Below, piece by piece: positions 42,732-52,534 of a stretch of 64,000 bases of DNA; the first letter of the stretch is position 1, and each line of letters opens with the position of its first letter. The stretch is taken from assembly GCF_036013975.1 (NCBI RefSeq), contig NZ_CP107904.1, positions 7,225,001 through 7,289,000 of the forward strand, in the 5' to 3' direction. Source of the DNA: Kitasatospora sp. NBC_00458 (GTDB lineage Bacteria; Actinomycetota; Actinomycetes; Streptomycetales; Streptomycetaceae). The notes below the pieces were generated by a model that saw nothing but the letters and a program-made list of their open reading frames with translations, ran no database searches and was not told where the DNA came from. Position numbers and translations under genes: made by a program.

Positions 42732-43838
42732 ATGGCCGCCCCCGGACCCGCCCTCCGACCCGCCCGCCGCCCGACCTTCCACCCGCTGCGGATCGCCGGG
42801 GTGGAGCGGCTCTGCGAGGACGCCGTCGCGGTGACCTTCGCGGTGCCGGACGGGCTCACGGACGCGTTCGCGTTCCGGCCGGGGCAGACGCTGACCCTGC
42901 GCCGGGTGGTGGACGGAGTCGACGAGCGCCGCTCGTACTCGATCTGCGCCCCGGTCGGCGGTCCGCTGCGGATCGCCGTCCGGGAGGTGCCCGGCGGGCT
43001 GTTCTCCCGCTGGCTGGTGCGCGAGGCGGCGCTGGGGGAGGAGGTCGAGGTGCTGACGCCGACCGGCCTCTTCACCCCGGACCTCGCCGAACCGGCCGAG
43101 CACGTGCTGCTGGCGGCCGGGTCCGGGATCACGCCGATGCTCTCCATCGCGGCCTCCGTGCTGGCCGCCGACCGCACCTCCACCGTCACCCTGCTCTACG
43201 GCAACCGGCGCAGCGACACCGTGATGTTCGCCGACGAGCTGGCCGACCTGAAGGACCGCTACCTCGGCCGGTTCCAGCTGGTGCACGTGCTCTCCCGCGA
43301 GACCCGGGACGCCGAGCTGCTCAGCGGACGCCTCGACCCGGAGCGGGTCGGGGCGCTGCTGAAAGCGCTGGTGGACGTCGAGGCGGTCGGCCACTGGTGG
43401 CTCTGCGGGCCGTTCGGGATGGTCACCGGGACGAAGGAGCTGCTCGCCGGGCTCGGTGTGCCGGCCGCACGGGTGCACCTGGAACTGTTCCACGCGGAGG
43501 ACGAGCCGGTCGCCGAGCGTGCGGACGACCTGCCGGGCTCGGGCGGCCCGGGCGAGGGGGAGCACAGCGAGGTCACCGTCGTCCTGGACGGGCGCGGCAG
43601 CACGCTCTCGCTGCCGCGCGACCGGTCGATCCTGGACGGCGCGCAGCGGTCCCGGCCGGACCTGCCGTTCGCCTGCAAGGGCGGGGTCTGCGGGACGTGC
43701 CGGGCCCTGGTCACCGGTGGTGAGGTGGAGATGCGGCGCAACTTCGCCCTGGAGGAGAAGGAGCTGGCGGCCGGCTACGTCCTCACCTGCCAGGCCCGGC
43801 CGGTGACCGACCGGGTGACGGTCGACTACGACCGCTGA
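42732..43838 (+). CDS. paaE: Phenylacetyl-CoA epoxidase reductase PaaE
   Basis: A 368-residue reductase that passes electrons from NADPH to PaaA. FAD binding is shown by DERRSYSIC, NAD(P) binding by LLAAGSGITPMLSIA and WWLCGPFGMV. A C-terminal plant-type 2Fe-2S domain follows, with CKGGVCGTCRALV and the last Cys in LTCQARP. ATG begins directly after the paaD stop. A hairpin after the stop closes the operon. Downstream paa genes for ring opening are not here. Confidence 0.95.
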   Translation: MAAPGPALRPARRPTFHPLRIAGVERLCEDAVAVTFAVPDGLTDAFAFRPGQTLTLRRVVDGVDERRSYSICAPVGGPLRIAVREVPGGLFSRWLVREAALGEEVEVLTPTGLFTPDLAEPAEHVLLAAGSGITPMLSIAASVLAADRTSTVTLLYGNRRSDTVMFADELADLKDRYLGRFQLVHVLSRETRDAELLSGRLDPERVGALLKALVDVEAVGHWWLCGPFGMVTGTKELLAGLGVPAARVHLELFHAEDEPVAERADDLPGSGGPGEGEHSEVTVVLDGRGSTLSLPRDRSILDGAQRSRPDLPFACKGGVCGTCRALVTGGEVEMRRNFALEEKELAAGYVLTCQARPVTDRVTVDYDR

Positions 43839-43874
43839 CGTCCGCTGACGACTGCTGCTGACCGGTGGCCGGTA

Positions 43875-43903
43875 GTCGGCGGGTGCCGGCCGGCGCCGCC
43901 GAC
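43875..43903. terminator. Hairpin after paaE
   Basis: GTCGGCG and CGCCGAC form the base, with GCCGG/CCGGC inside and a small mismatch between. It begins 37 bases after the paaE stop, facing the convergent NmrA-like gene. Confidence 0.5.
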
Positions 43904-43976
43904 CCGGGCGCCCGCCGGGCGCTCCGGGCCCGCGGTGGGTCCGCGGCGGGTCTGCGGTGGGCCCGGGGCACGGGGG

Positions 43977-44912
43977 TCACCCCGGCAGCAGCTCGGACCG
44001 GTGCGCCGCGAAGAACCCGGCCAGCGGGACGGGCCGGCGTCCGAGCAGCCGCCCGGTGGTGCCGTCGTCGGCGACGTCGAACCAGCCCTGCCGCCGGAAC
44101 GGGTCGTTCTCGCCCCAGGCCTGCGCGATCGGTCCGGGCACCCCGAGCGCGGTCAGCGCCCCGGCGACCTCGGCGTCGGCCACCTGGCGGTGCCGCACCG
44201 GGCGACCGGTCGCCTCGGTGAGCGCGGCGGCCACCTCCGCGTCGGTCAGGCCCGGTCCGGTGACGCCCAGGACCGGGCCCGCGCCGCCCCGTCCCGCGCC
44301 GCTCCCTCCCGCCCGGTCCCGGCCGTCCGCCGTGGATGCGGCGGCGCCGGTGAGCACCCGGGCGGCAGCCCACGCCGTGTCCTCGCGGGTGATGTAGCCG
44401 ACCCGGCCGCCGGCCGCACTGCTGGGGAGTTCGCCCGTCGCCACCGCGAGCCGGGCCAGGCCGGACAGCAGCAGCATCTGCGGCCAGACGTTGAAGCGCA
44501 GCACGGTGTGTCCAAGCCCGGAGCCGGCGAGCAGCCGTTCGGTCCGGCCGTGGTCGCGTGCTTCGGGGACGGGGTTGCCGGGTTCGGCGGCGCGGACCAC
44601 CGAGGTGTAGACGACGTGCTCCACCCCGGCCGCGACGGCCGCCCCGATCGCGGCCTCGTGCAGGCGGAACCGTTCCGGCGACCGCGCCGTGCTGATCAGC
44701 AGCATCCGCCGGACCCCGGCCAGAGCCGGTTCCAGGGTGGCGGGGTCGGTGAAGTCGGCGGCTCGGGTGAGGACTTGGGGCCAGGTGCGGTCCGCGGCCG
44801 CGGCCGCCGGATCCCGGGTGAGCGCGACCACCTCGGACCGGTCGGCCAGGCCGAGTGCGGCGGTGAGTGCCAGCCGGCCCAGCCGGCCGGACGCCCCGGA
44901 CACTGCGATCAT
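43977..44912 (-). CDS. NmrA-like NAD(P)-binding protein, probable quinone reductase
   Basis: A 311-residue atypical short-chain reductase. The nucleotide-binding loop is MIAVSGASGRLGRLALTAAL. Later motifs, VVYTSVVRAAEPG and LRFNVWPQMLLLS, resemble QorB-type NADPH:quinone oxidoreductases. GAGGAG precedes the ATG at 44912. The gene is divergent from an HxlR regulator, the standard arrangement for redox-responsive quinone reductases, and probably shares a promoter region with it. Confidence 0.85.
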   Translation of the reverse strand: MIAVSGASGRLGRLALTAALGLADRSEVVALTRDPAAAAADRTWPQVLTRAADFTDPATLEPALAGVRRMLLISTARSPERFRLHEAAIGAAVAAGVEHVVYTSVVRAAEPGNPVPEARDHGRTERLLAGSGLGHTVLRFNVWPQMLLLSGLARLAVATGELPSSAAGGRVGYITREDTAWAAARVLTGAAASTADGRDRAGGSGAGRGGAGPVLGVTGPGLTDAEVAAALTEATGRPVRHRQVADAEVAGALTALGVPGPIAQAWGENDPFRRQGWFDVADDGTTGRLLGRRPVPLAGFFAAHRSELLPG

Positions 44913-44988
44913 GTGAACTCCTCGACTCCGTCGCTCTGTTGAGGCGATCATGGGTCGGGTGACCGTGTCCTCGAAAGAAGGAACATCC

Positions 44989-45405
44989 ATGTCCACTGGT
45001 GCCGCCGCGGGGACTTCCGCCACCTCGGCCGCCGCCCCGGACGTCGGTCCGGCCGCCGCCCCGGACGCCGTTCAGGTCACCGCGCTGGACCGTGCCGAGT
45101 GCCCGGCCACGGCGGTGCTGCACCGCATCGGGGACCGCTGGAGTGTCGTGCTGCTCAGCCTGCTCGCCGAACGGCCCCGCGGCTACAACGAGTTGGACCG
45201 TGCCGTGGCCGACCTCAGCCGCCGTGTGCTGACCCGCGCGCTGCGCACGCTGGAGGCGGAGGGGTACGTGAGCCGCACCGCCCGGTCCGATCCGCCCTAC
45301 CGGGTCGAGTACGCGCTCACCGCGCTCGGCGAATCGCTGCACGCGGTGCTGTGCGACCTGGGCGGGTGGGCCGCGGAGCACCGCGGCCGGCTGCCCGCGG
45401 GATGA
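44989..45405 (+). CDS. HxlR-family transcriptional regulator
   Basis: A 138-residue winged-helix regulator. The family core is ECPATAVLHRIGDRWSVVLL, LAERPRGYNELDRAVADLSR and RRVLTRALRTLEAEGYVSRT. The Cys in ECPATAVL is the conserved redox-sensing position of HxlR/QorR proteins. The ATG at 44989 follows AAGGA with 7-base spacing; ATG 44950 would add 13 residues. It probably represses the divergent NmrA-like gene until its Cys is oxidised or modified. Confidence 0.88.
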   Translation: MSTGAAAGTSATSAAAPDVGPAAAPDAVQVTALDRAECPATAVLHRIGDRWSVVLLSLLAERPRGYNELDRAVADLSRRVLTRALRTLEAEGYVSRTARSDPPYRVEYALTALGESLHAVLCDLGGWAAEHRGRLPAG

Positions 45406-45456
45406 CGGTCGACGGTCGCCGGTCGACGGCCGCCCCACCCGGACCGGTCGACCGAA

Positions 45457-45507
45457 GGGCCCGGCCGCCGGGCGGAGGCCCCGCCCCCGGGAGGCCCCGC
45501 CGGGCCC
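45457..45507. terminator. Hairpin between HxlR and monooxygenase genes
   Basis: GGGCCCGGC (45457-45465) pairs with GCCGGGCCC (45499-45507). The intervening GC-rich sequence can pair further. It lies between convergent genes ending at 45405 and 45513. Confidence 0.5.
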
Positions 45508-45512
45508 GTGGA

Positions 45513-46706
45513 TCAGCCGGCCACCGCGGCCCGGGCCTGCGCCCCGGCGCCGGCCGGGGCGCCGAGCAGCCCGACGATCTCGTTGACCGCCGCCCGTCCG
45601 GCCCGGTTGGCGCCGATCGTGCTGGCGGACGGGCCGTAGCCGACCAGGTGGACGCGCGGATCCGCGGTGGCGCGGGTGCCGGTGAGGGCGATACCGCCGC
45701 CGGGCGCGCGCAGGCCCAGCCCGGCGAGGTGGCCGACCTCGGGCCGGAAGCCGGTCGCCCACACGATCGCGTCGACGGCGAGTTCCTCGTCCGCCCAGGC
45801 GACCCCGTGCTCGGTGAGGCGGTCGAACATCGGGCGGCGGTGCAGCGCCCCCAGCTCCTCGGCCCGCCGGTAGGCGACCGAGGGCCCGAGCCCGGTCACG
45901 CTCACGACGCTGCGCACCGGCAGGCCCCGGCGGACCCGTTCCTCGACCTTGGCGACCACCGCGCGGCCGTACTCGGGGGTGAACGGTCCCTCGTGGAAGA
46001 CGGGCGGCGTCCGGGTGGCCCAGACCGTCTCGCCGACCGCCGCCACCTCGGACAGCACCTGGATCGCCGACGCCCCGCCGCCGACCACCAGCACCCGCTT
46101 GCCGGTGAACTCCTCCGGGCCGCGGTAGTCGGCGTAGTGCAGCTGGCGTCCGGCGAAGTGCCCCGGGTAGTGCGGGAGGAACGGGCGGGTCCAGGTGCCG
46201 GTGGCGTTGATCAGTGCCCGGGTCGACCAGGTGCCGCCGTCGGTCTCGACCAGCAGCCGGCTGTCGGGGCTCGCGGACTCCGCGCGCACCGCCCGGACGG
46301 TCACCGGGCGTACGACGGGGAGCGCGTGCCGGGCCTCGTAGGCGGCGAAGTACCCCGGTACGACCTCCCGGGCCGGTGCCTGCGGGTCGGGCTCCGGGAG
46401 CTCGAAGTCGGGCAGGTCGTGGAAGCCGTGCACGGTGGCCATCCGCAGCGAGGGCGAGCGGTGGGCCCAGGCGCCGCCGGGGGCGGCGTCGGCGTCGAGG
46501 ACGACGAACACGCCGCCGATACCGGGTTCCGTGCCGGCTTCCGCACCGGTCGCCGTGTCGGGCGCTGCGCCCGTGTCGGCCCGGTAGGGGGCGAAGCCGC
46601 GGCGGCGCAGGTGGTAGGCGGCGGACAGGCCCGCCTGGCCCGCGCCCACCACCACGACGTCGACCCGTCGCACCTCGTCGGAGTTGGTTGCACCGTAAAC
46701 AGTCAC
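45513..46706 (-). CDS. Flavin-containing monooxygenase / FAD-dependent oxidoreductase
   Basis: A 397-residue flavoprotein. The N-terminal FAD site is VDVVVVGAGQAGLSAAYHLR; a second dinucleotide site for NADPH is RVLVVGGGASAIQVLSEV. DAIVWATGFRPEVGHL is the conserved ATG motif near the C-terminus. A Baeyer-Villiger-type FxGxxxHxxxW signature is only partly seen (GHFAGRQLHYADYRG). GTG at 46706 is the likely start; GTG at the VRRVDV codon is an alternative. The substrate is unknown and neighbours do not help. Confidence 0.85.
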   Translation of the reverse strand: MTVYGATNSDEVRRVDVVVVGAGQAGLSAAYHLRRRGFAPYRADTGAAPDTATGAEAGTEPGIGGVFVVLDADAAPGGAWAHRSPSLRMATVHGFHDLPDFELPEPDPQAPAREVVPGYFAAYEARHALPVVRPVTVRAVRAESASPDSRLLVETDGGTWSTRALINATGTWTRPFLPHYPGHFAGRQLHYADYRGPEEFTGKRVLVVGGGASAIQVLSEVAAVGETVWATRTPPVFHEGPFTPEYGRAVVAKVEERVRRGLPVRSVVSVTGLGPSVAYRRAEELGALHRRPMFDRLTEHGVAWADEELAVDAIVWATGFRPEVGHLAGLGLRAPGGGIALTGTRATADPRVHLVGYGPSASTIGANRAGRAAVNEIVGLLGAPAGAGAQARAAVAG

Positions 46707-46897
46707 GCCCGTGAAACATCGGGTGGCCGGGAGGTGTTCCCGACCCCCGCGAGCGAGCGCGGACCGTCGCGGCGTGCACCCCCAGGGCGCGCGTCGCGCG
46801 GCGTACGGCGCGCGCCGCACGGACGGCGGGCGCGGGGCGGTCCGGGTCGCTTCAGCCGCCCGGACCGCGCCCCGGCCCGCGGAGGACCGCCCGACGA

Positions 46898-47272
46898 CTA
46901 CGGCACGGCGGGGGAGATCACCACGGCCGTGCCGTAGGCGCAGACCTCCGTGCCCACGTCCGCGGCCTCCGTGACGTCGAAGCGGAACATCAGGACCGCG
47001 TTCCCGCCACGCGCCTTGGTCTGCTCGACCAGCCGCTCCATCGCCTCGTTGCGACTCTCCACCAGGGTCTTGGTCAGGCCCCGCAGCTCGCCGCCGACCA
47101 GCGACTTCAGCGAGGCGCCGATCTGGCTGCCGATGTGGCGGCTGCGCACGGTCAGGCCGAAGACCTCGCCGATCACGTGGTCGACCCGGAAGCCGGGGAT
47201 GTCGTTGGTGGTCACTACCAGTACCTGGGCGTCCGGGTGCTGCCCGCCGCCGTATTCGTCGATGTTCGCCAT
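46898..47272 (-). CDS. YbjQ-family (UPF0145) protein
   Basis: A 124-residue cytosolic protein. Family landmarks are VLVVTTNDIPGFRVDHVIGE, VFGLTVRSRHIGSQIGASL and ARGGNAVLMFRFDV. YbjQ proteins form pentamers and have been called heavy-metal-binding, but the function is unproven. ATG at 47272 starts MANIDEYGGG. It is divergent from the next gene, with about 145 bases between. Confidence 0.88.
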   Translation of the reverse strand: MANIDEYGGGQHPDAQVLVVTTNDIPGFRVDHVIGEVFGLTVRSRHIGSQIGASLKSLVGGELRGLTKTLVESRNEAMERLVEQTKARGGNAVLMFRFDVTEAADVGTEVCAYGTAVVISPAVP

Positions 47273-47418
47273 GGGGCAATCCTGTGGGCGGCCGGGCCTC
47301 CCGGCACAGAGGCGCGCGGCCGCGGCCCCGGCGCGCGGCGGCCCTGTGACGGCGGGAACGCACAGGGTAGCCGGAACAGACCGGTGATCGGAGGCCCGAA
47401 AGGCCGTACCGTAGCCCC

Positions 47419-48351
47419 ATGGGCGAGCGAAGCGATCATCCACAGGGGCCGGGCGCGGCGGAGGACTCCGGCGCGCAGGAGATCGAGGCGACGGTGGTGC
47501 TGGGCCTGCGGATCACAGACTGGCCCGCGCTGCGGGCTGCGGCGATCGCGGCCGTGGAGGAACTGAACTTCGAGGGCGTCGATCCGGCCGGGCAGCGCCG
47601 TGAACTGCTGCGCGAGGTGGCCGAGGACGCCAACGCGGCGCTCGGCGCCCTGCTGCACCCGGACCGGCTGGTGGCGGCGATGCCCGGCGTCGAAGCGCTC
47701 GGCGGCACGCTGGAGATCAGCGTCACCGAGGACTTCGCGCCGGACTTCGCCGAGCTGTTCCCGCTTGAGGGCGACGAGGAGGACGACGGCGGGTCGTCGG
47801 GCGACTGGACGCTCACCCCGCGCACCGCCTGTCTGCTCCACGCCCAGCTGATCGGTCTGGCGGACGCCGCCTACGACGACTTCGACGAGCACGAGGACGA
47901 ACCGGTCGTCGACGGCGAGGAGACGGACTGGACGGTCTTCGGGAGGCTGCCGCAGCGCACCTGGCGCCTGCACCGCGGCTGGCGCCGTGCGATGGCGCGC
48001 GCCTTCGACGACCTCGCCGACGACCTCGCGCTCGGCGAGTGGCCGCTGCCGCGGTGCCTGGCCGAGGAGATCGCGCTGCGGATGGCGCTGGTCGACGCCC
48101 GGACGCTGCTCGGTGCGCAGCCCGAGTCCGTCGCCGACATGATGGGCGACCTGCCGGCCGACCTGTACGACTACGACTGGGACGGCTGCCACGACGAGCT
48201 GTTCGGCGTCTTCGGGCCGGACGACGGTGACCCGGAGCTGAGCGCGGAGCAGCGGGCCGAGCTGCTTCTCACGGCCACTCACCCCGAGGGCTGGTTCCTG
48301 ACCTACGAGGACGCGGAGGAGCGCGACCCGCAGCGCGGCTTCCGGCGCTGA
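47419..48351 (+). CDS. Conserved-looking acidic hypothetical protein
   Basis: A 310-residue soluble protein, very rich in Asp/Glu (FDEHEDEPVVDGEETDW, YDYDWDGCHDELFGVFGPDD). It shows alternating hydrophobic patterns typical of a folded alpha/beta protein. There is no signal peptide, transmembrane segment or recognisable catalytic motif. Codon use is normal for the region, so it is a real gene. It begins a run of three co-directional genes (TPR-like, PTH2-domain). No function is assigned. Confidence 0.7.
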   Translation: MGERSDHPQGPGAAEDSGAQEIEATVVLGLRITDWPALRAAAIAAVEELNFEGVDPAGQRRELLREVAEDANAALGALLHPDRLVAAMPGVEALGGTLEISVTEDFAPDFAELFPLEGDEEDDGGSSGDWTLTPRTACLLHAQLIGLADAAYDDFDEHEDEPVVDGEETDWTVFGRLPQRTWRLHRGWRRAMARAFDDLADDLALGEWPLPRCLAEEIALRMALVDARTLLGAQPESVADMMGDLPADLYDYDWDGCHDELFGVFGPDDGDPELSAEQRAELLLTATHPEGWFLTYEDAEERDPQRGFRR

Positions 48352-48508
48352 CCGGCGCCGACCTGCCCTGCCCTGACCTGCGTCGCCCGGCCCGCCGACC
48401 GCCGGGGCCCTCGGTGCTCTCGGGGCCGTGGTCGGCCCGGCCCCGAAGGCCCCGGCCCGGGTGCGGCGGGCCGGGCGGGGCGGGGCGGCGGACGGTTAGG
48501 CTGCGTCC

Positions 48509-49081
48509 ATGTCCGATCCATCCGGTATGTCGGCCGGTTCGTCCGAGGGTGCGTTGACGGCCGGGGCCCCGGCGGCCCGGGCGGAGGCGGATGCGGTGGC
48601 CGAGGAGGCGGCCGGGGCGGTGGCCGCCGAGGACTCCGTACTGGCGCGGCTCGCGCTCGGTCTCGAAGGCGTCGAGGCGGCACAGCGCGGGCGGACGGCT
48701 CTGGCGCGGGAGAGCTTCGAGCGGCTCTGGGCGGCGCTCGGCGAGCGCGGCGACGTGTTCCACCGCTGCGTGGTCGCCCACTACCTGGCGGACCTGCAGG
48801 CCGATCCGCGCGCGGAGCTGGAGTGGGACCGCCGGGCGCTGGCCGCCGCCGACTCGCTGACCGTCGAGCGCGCGCAGACCTACGGGGCCGCGCTCCAGGT
48901 GCGGGCGTTCTACCCGTCGCTCCACCTCAACCTGGCCTCCGACCACCTCAAGCTCGGCGAGCCGGACTTGGCGCGCGAGCAGTTGGAATGCGCCGTGCGG
49001 AGCCTGGACGCGCTTCCCGAGGACGTGTACAGCGCCGGTATCCGGGCGGCGGTGGACGAGCTGCGGCAGCGCCTGCGCTGA
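48509..49081 (+). CDS. TPR-like hypothetical protein
   Basis: A 190-residue alpha-helical protein. After an Ala/Glu-rich 40-residue lead, helix pairs such as GVEAAQRGRTALARESFERL and LASDHLKLGEPDLAREQLEC show tetratricopeptide-like spacing. Such proteins are common scaffolds, and the partner is unknown. It has the same strand and near spacing as the PTH2-domain gene 60 bases downstream, so they may be co-transcribed. Confidence 0.7.
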   Translation: MSDPSGMSAGSSEGALTAGAPAARAEADAVAEEAAGAVAAEDSVLARLALGLEGVEAAQRGRTALARESFERLWAALGERGDVFHRCVVAHYLADLQADPRAELEWDRRALAAADSLTVERAQTYGAALQVRAFYPSLHLNLASDHLKLGEPDLAREQLECAVRSLDALPEDVYSAGIRAAVDELRQRLR

Positions 49082-49140
49082 GCGGCCGCGGGTGGGCACC
49101 GCCGTGATCGCCGTGTCCCGGGGGCTGGCATGCTGGTCGG

Positions 49141-49854
49141 GTGACTTCTCCGTTCGACGCCCCCGTTCCCGACCCGACGCCCGAGGACCGCGACGCCCGG
49201 CCGCAGTACGTGCTGCCGCTGCTGGTCCGGCTTGAGCGGGCCGCGCCGCCCGGGAGGACCGACGCGCTGGAGACCTCGGCGCGTGCGGTCCTGACCCTGC
49301 TGAGCGACCGGCGGGTCACCGCGCCGGACGGCGAGTGGGCGGAGCTGGTCGAGGCCTGGGAGGACGCGCGGATCCGCAAGGTGGTCCGGCGGGCGCGGGG
49401 CGGCGAGTGGCGCCGGGCGGGCGAGCTGCCCGGGATCACGGTGGCCGGGCGGGAGGCGGAGGTGCGGGTGTTCCCGCCCGTCCCGCTCGACGGCTGGCCG
49501 AAGGAGCTCGCCAAGCTCCAGGTGTCCGGCACCGACCTGGAGGAGAGCGGACCGGTCGGCGCCCCGGAGCCGGGGGTGCCGGTGCTCTGGCTCAACCCGG
49601 AGCTGGAGATGAGCGCCGGCAAGACCATGGCCCAGACCGGCCACGCCGCACAGCTCGCCTGGTGGCGCCTGGACGATGCGCAGCGCAAGGAGTGGGCCGA
49701 GTCCGGGTTCGCGCTCGCCGTCCGTACGGCCGAGCCCGCTGGCTGGGGGGAGCTGGTGGCGAGCGGTCTGCCGCTGGTGCAGGACGCGGGCTTCACGGAG
49801 ATCGCCCCGGGGAGCTGCACGGTGGTGGCGGACCACCCGGCGCTGCGCGGGTGA
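49141..49854 (+). CDS. PTH2-domain protein with an N-terminal extension
   Basis: A 237-residue protein. The C-terminal 110 residues carry the peptidyl-tRNA hydrolase 2 signature: WLNPELEMSAGKTMAQTGHA, then FTEIAPGSCTVVA. PTH2 enzymes, typical of archaea and eukaryotes, release peptides from tRNA. The N-terminal 120 residues (RPQYVLPLLVRLERAAPPGR, DARIRKVVRRARGGEWRRAG) match nothing I know and may redirect the domain. The start is GTG 49141. Activity is uncertain. Confidence 0.75.
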   Translation: MTSPFDAPVPDPTPEDRDARPQYVLPLLVRLERAAPPGRTDALETSARAVLTLLSDRRVTAPDGEWAELVEAWEDARIRKVVRRARGGEWRRAGELPGITVAGREAEVRVFPPVPLDGWPKELAKLQVSGTDLEESGPVGAPEPGVPVLWLNPELEMSAGKTMAQTGHAAQLAWWRLDDAQRKEWAESGFALAVRTAEPAGWGELVASGLPLVQDAGFTEIAPGSCTVVADHPALRG

Positions 49855-49941
49855 GCCGCCTGCGGGCGCCGGACCGGTGCCCGCCGCGCGACGCCTGACA
49901 CCTGACGCCTGATCGGCACCGCTTGGCGGACAGAGGCCTTA

Positions 49942-49979
49942 CGGACGGATGGCGGATCTCAGAATCCGTCATCCGTCCG
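49942..49979. terminator. Hairpin between PTH2-domain and SRPBCC genes
   Basis: Arms 49942-49957 and 49964-49979 pair at 15 of 16 positions, the remaining pair being G-U in the plus transcript, around a 6-base loop. It overlaps the last codons and stop of the convergent SRPBCC gene. Its core GCGGATCTCAGAATCCGTC parallels the hairpins at 30894 and 37674. Confidence 0.7.
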
Positions 49980-50468
49980 ACGTTCTCCCCCGCCCGCCGG
50001 CCGCCGGGCGGCCAGCCGCTCCGTGTGGCAGGCGAGCTCGGTCAGCTTCCACGTCCAGCCGGTCCCGTTCCGCGTGAGCCGGGTCCGGGTCGCGCCCGGG
50101 GGTGTGGCGACGGGTGCGGTGAGTCCGCTCTCCGTCATGCGGAGCCGGGTGTGGTCGCCCGGTTCCCGGGTCAGGGTGAACTCGACCAGGGTCTCGCCGC
50201 CCCCCGCCGGCTCCGTTTCGGCCGTCCTCCGGGACCAGCGGAAGGAGAACCGGCCCGGTCGTTCCACCGTCTCGATCCGGGCCGGCGGCCCGCCGTGCGC
50301 GTGCGCGCCGTGGCCGAGGGACATCCGCCCGCCCGGCCGGAGGTCGATCTCGGCGGGCCCGTCGGCGCCGAACCAGGCGCCCAGGAACTCCGCCTGGGTG
50401 AGGACCTCCCAGACCCGTTCGCGCGGTGCGGCGATGACGATCTCACGCTGGATGCTGCCGGTGACCAT
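49959..50468 (-). CDS. SRPBCC (AHSA1-like) family protein
   Basis: A 169-residue START/Bet v 1-fold protein. Typical motifs are IQREIVIAAPRERVWEVLTQ, AEFLGAWFGADGPAEIDLRP and RFSFRWS. Many bacterial relatives are encoded with an ArsR regulator. None is adjacent here, although an ArsR-type palindrome lies upstream at 50521. The ligand is unknown. The gene starts at ATG 50468 and ends inside a hairpin. Confidence 0.85.
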   Translation of the reverse strand: MVTGSIQREIVIAAPRERVWEVLTQAEFLGAWFGADGPAEIDLRPGGRMSLGHGAHAHGGPPARIETVERPGRFSFRWSRRTAETEPAGGGETLVEFTLTREPGDHTRLRMTESGLTAPVATPPGATRTRLTRNGTGWTWKLTELACHTERLAARRPAGGGERRTDDGF

Positions 50469-50520
50469 GCCGTGAACCTCCCCGATCCGTTGTCAGAGGG
50501 TTGCACGCCCGCGGCGTCAT

Positions 50521-50540
50521 GTGCAACTCCAGGGTTGCAC
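50521..50540. promoter_or_regulatory. GTGCAAC palindrome upstream of the SRPBCC gene
   Basis: GTGCAAC and GTTGCAC are perfect arms around 6 bases. A third copy of GGGTTGCACG is at 50498-50507. The sites sit 30-72 bases before the SRPBCC start. The pattern suits an ArsR-type repressor encoded elsewhere. Confidence 0.55.
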
Positions 50541-50590
50541 GTGGCTGGTGGGCGACGGTGCGGCAGGACGGAGTGGGTGCCGCGGCCGGC

Positions 50591-51378
50591 TCAGGCCTCG
50601 TACCGGCGGAGCGAGCGCAGACCCCCGTACGCGGCCGCCGCCGCCCAGCCGGCCGCGATCAGCAGGCCGGTCCAGTGCCCGTACGCGACCTGCGGGTCGT
50701 CGGCGTAGTGCAGCGCGTACTGGCCCGCGCGGTCCGGCAGGAACTGGACGGCGTGACGGACGACCGGCACGCCGGACAGCAGCGGGGAGAGCAGGAAGAC
50801 GGTCGGCACCAGCAGGCCCATCGCCGCCGTCAGATTGCGCAGCACGGCGGTCAGGCCGAGGCAGAACACCACCAGCAGTGCCGGGTAGAGCACCCCGGCG
50901 GTGGCACTGCGGACGAGCCCGGGGCCCCTCCAGGCGGCACCGGGCGCGAACGCGGCGTAGGCGGCGACGGAGCCGCCGGCCCCGAGCAGGCCGACCCCCA
51001 GGCCGACGGCGGCGCCGAGGGCGAGTTTCGCGGCGTAGAGGCGGCCGCGGTGCGGGACGGCGGTGAGCGAGACGCCGATCATGCGGGTGCCGAACTCCTG
51101 CCCGATCAGCAGGACGCCGAAGCAGACCAGCGCGGCCTGGCCGAAGTTGAGGCCGTAGTGGATGCCGACGCCCGGGTCCTCGGTGAGGTCGGCGTCCTTC
51201 CCGCCGAGCGCGGCGGAGACGGCGGCTCCGAGGCCGACGGTGAGCAGCAGCGCGACGAGCGGGGTGACCCAGAGCGAGCGGAGGGTGGTGAGCTTGATCC
51301 GCTCGGCGCGGAGCACGGCGGACCACGGGGCGGTGTTCGACGGGGAGGCGTTCGAGGTGGCGGTGGCGGCGAGGGCGT

Positions 51379-51382
<4 letters not shown>
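50591..51382 (-). CDS. ABC-2-type transporter permease
   Basis: A 263-residue integral membrane protein with six hydrophobic segments, including LWVTPLVALLLTVGLGAAVS, LVCFGVLLIGQEFGTRMIG and LYPALLVVFCLGLTAVL. ERIKLTTLRS before the first helix is typical of ABC-2 permeases paired with drug or lantibiotic-type ATPases. Its ATG overlaps the ATPase stop (ATGA). The substrate is unknown. The two-component system on the opposite strand may regulate it. Confidence 0.88.
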
Positions 51383-52353
<971 letters not shown>

Positions 52354-52534
52354 GGCCGTCCTCCCTCTCTCCGTCGCTCTCCTCGGGCTCCCGGCGGTCC
52401 GCTCCCGGCGGCCGCCTCCCCGACGGCTTCCATGGGACCGCGGCGGACCCCCGCGGCGGATCCCGCCGGGGAGGGGATCCGGCTCCCTCCCGGGAGGGAG
52501 GCCGACCGCGGCGCCGACCTGGCAGGATGGCGCG

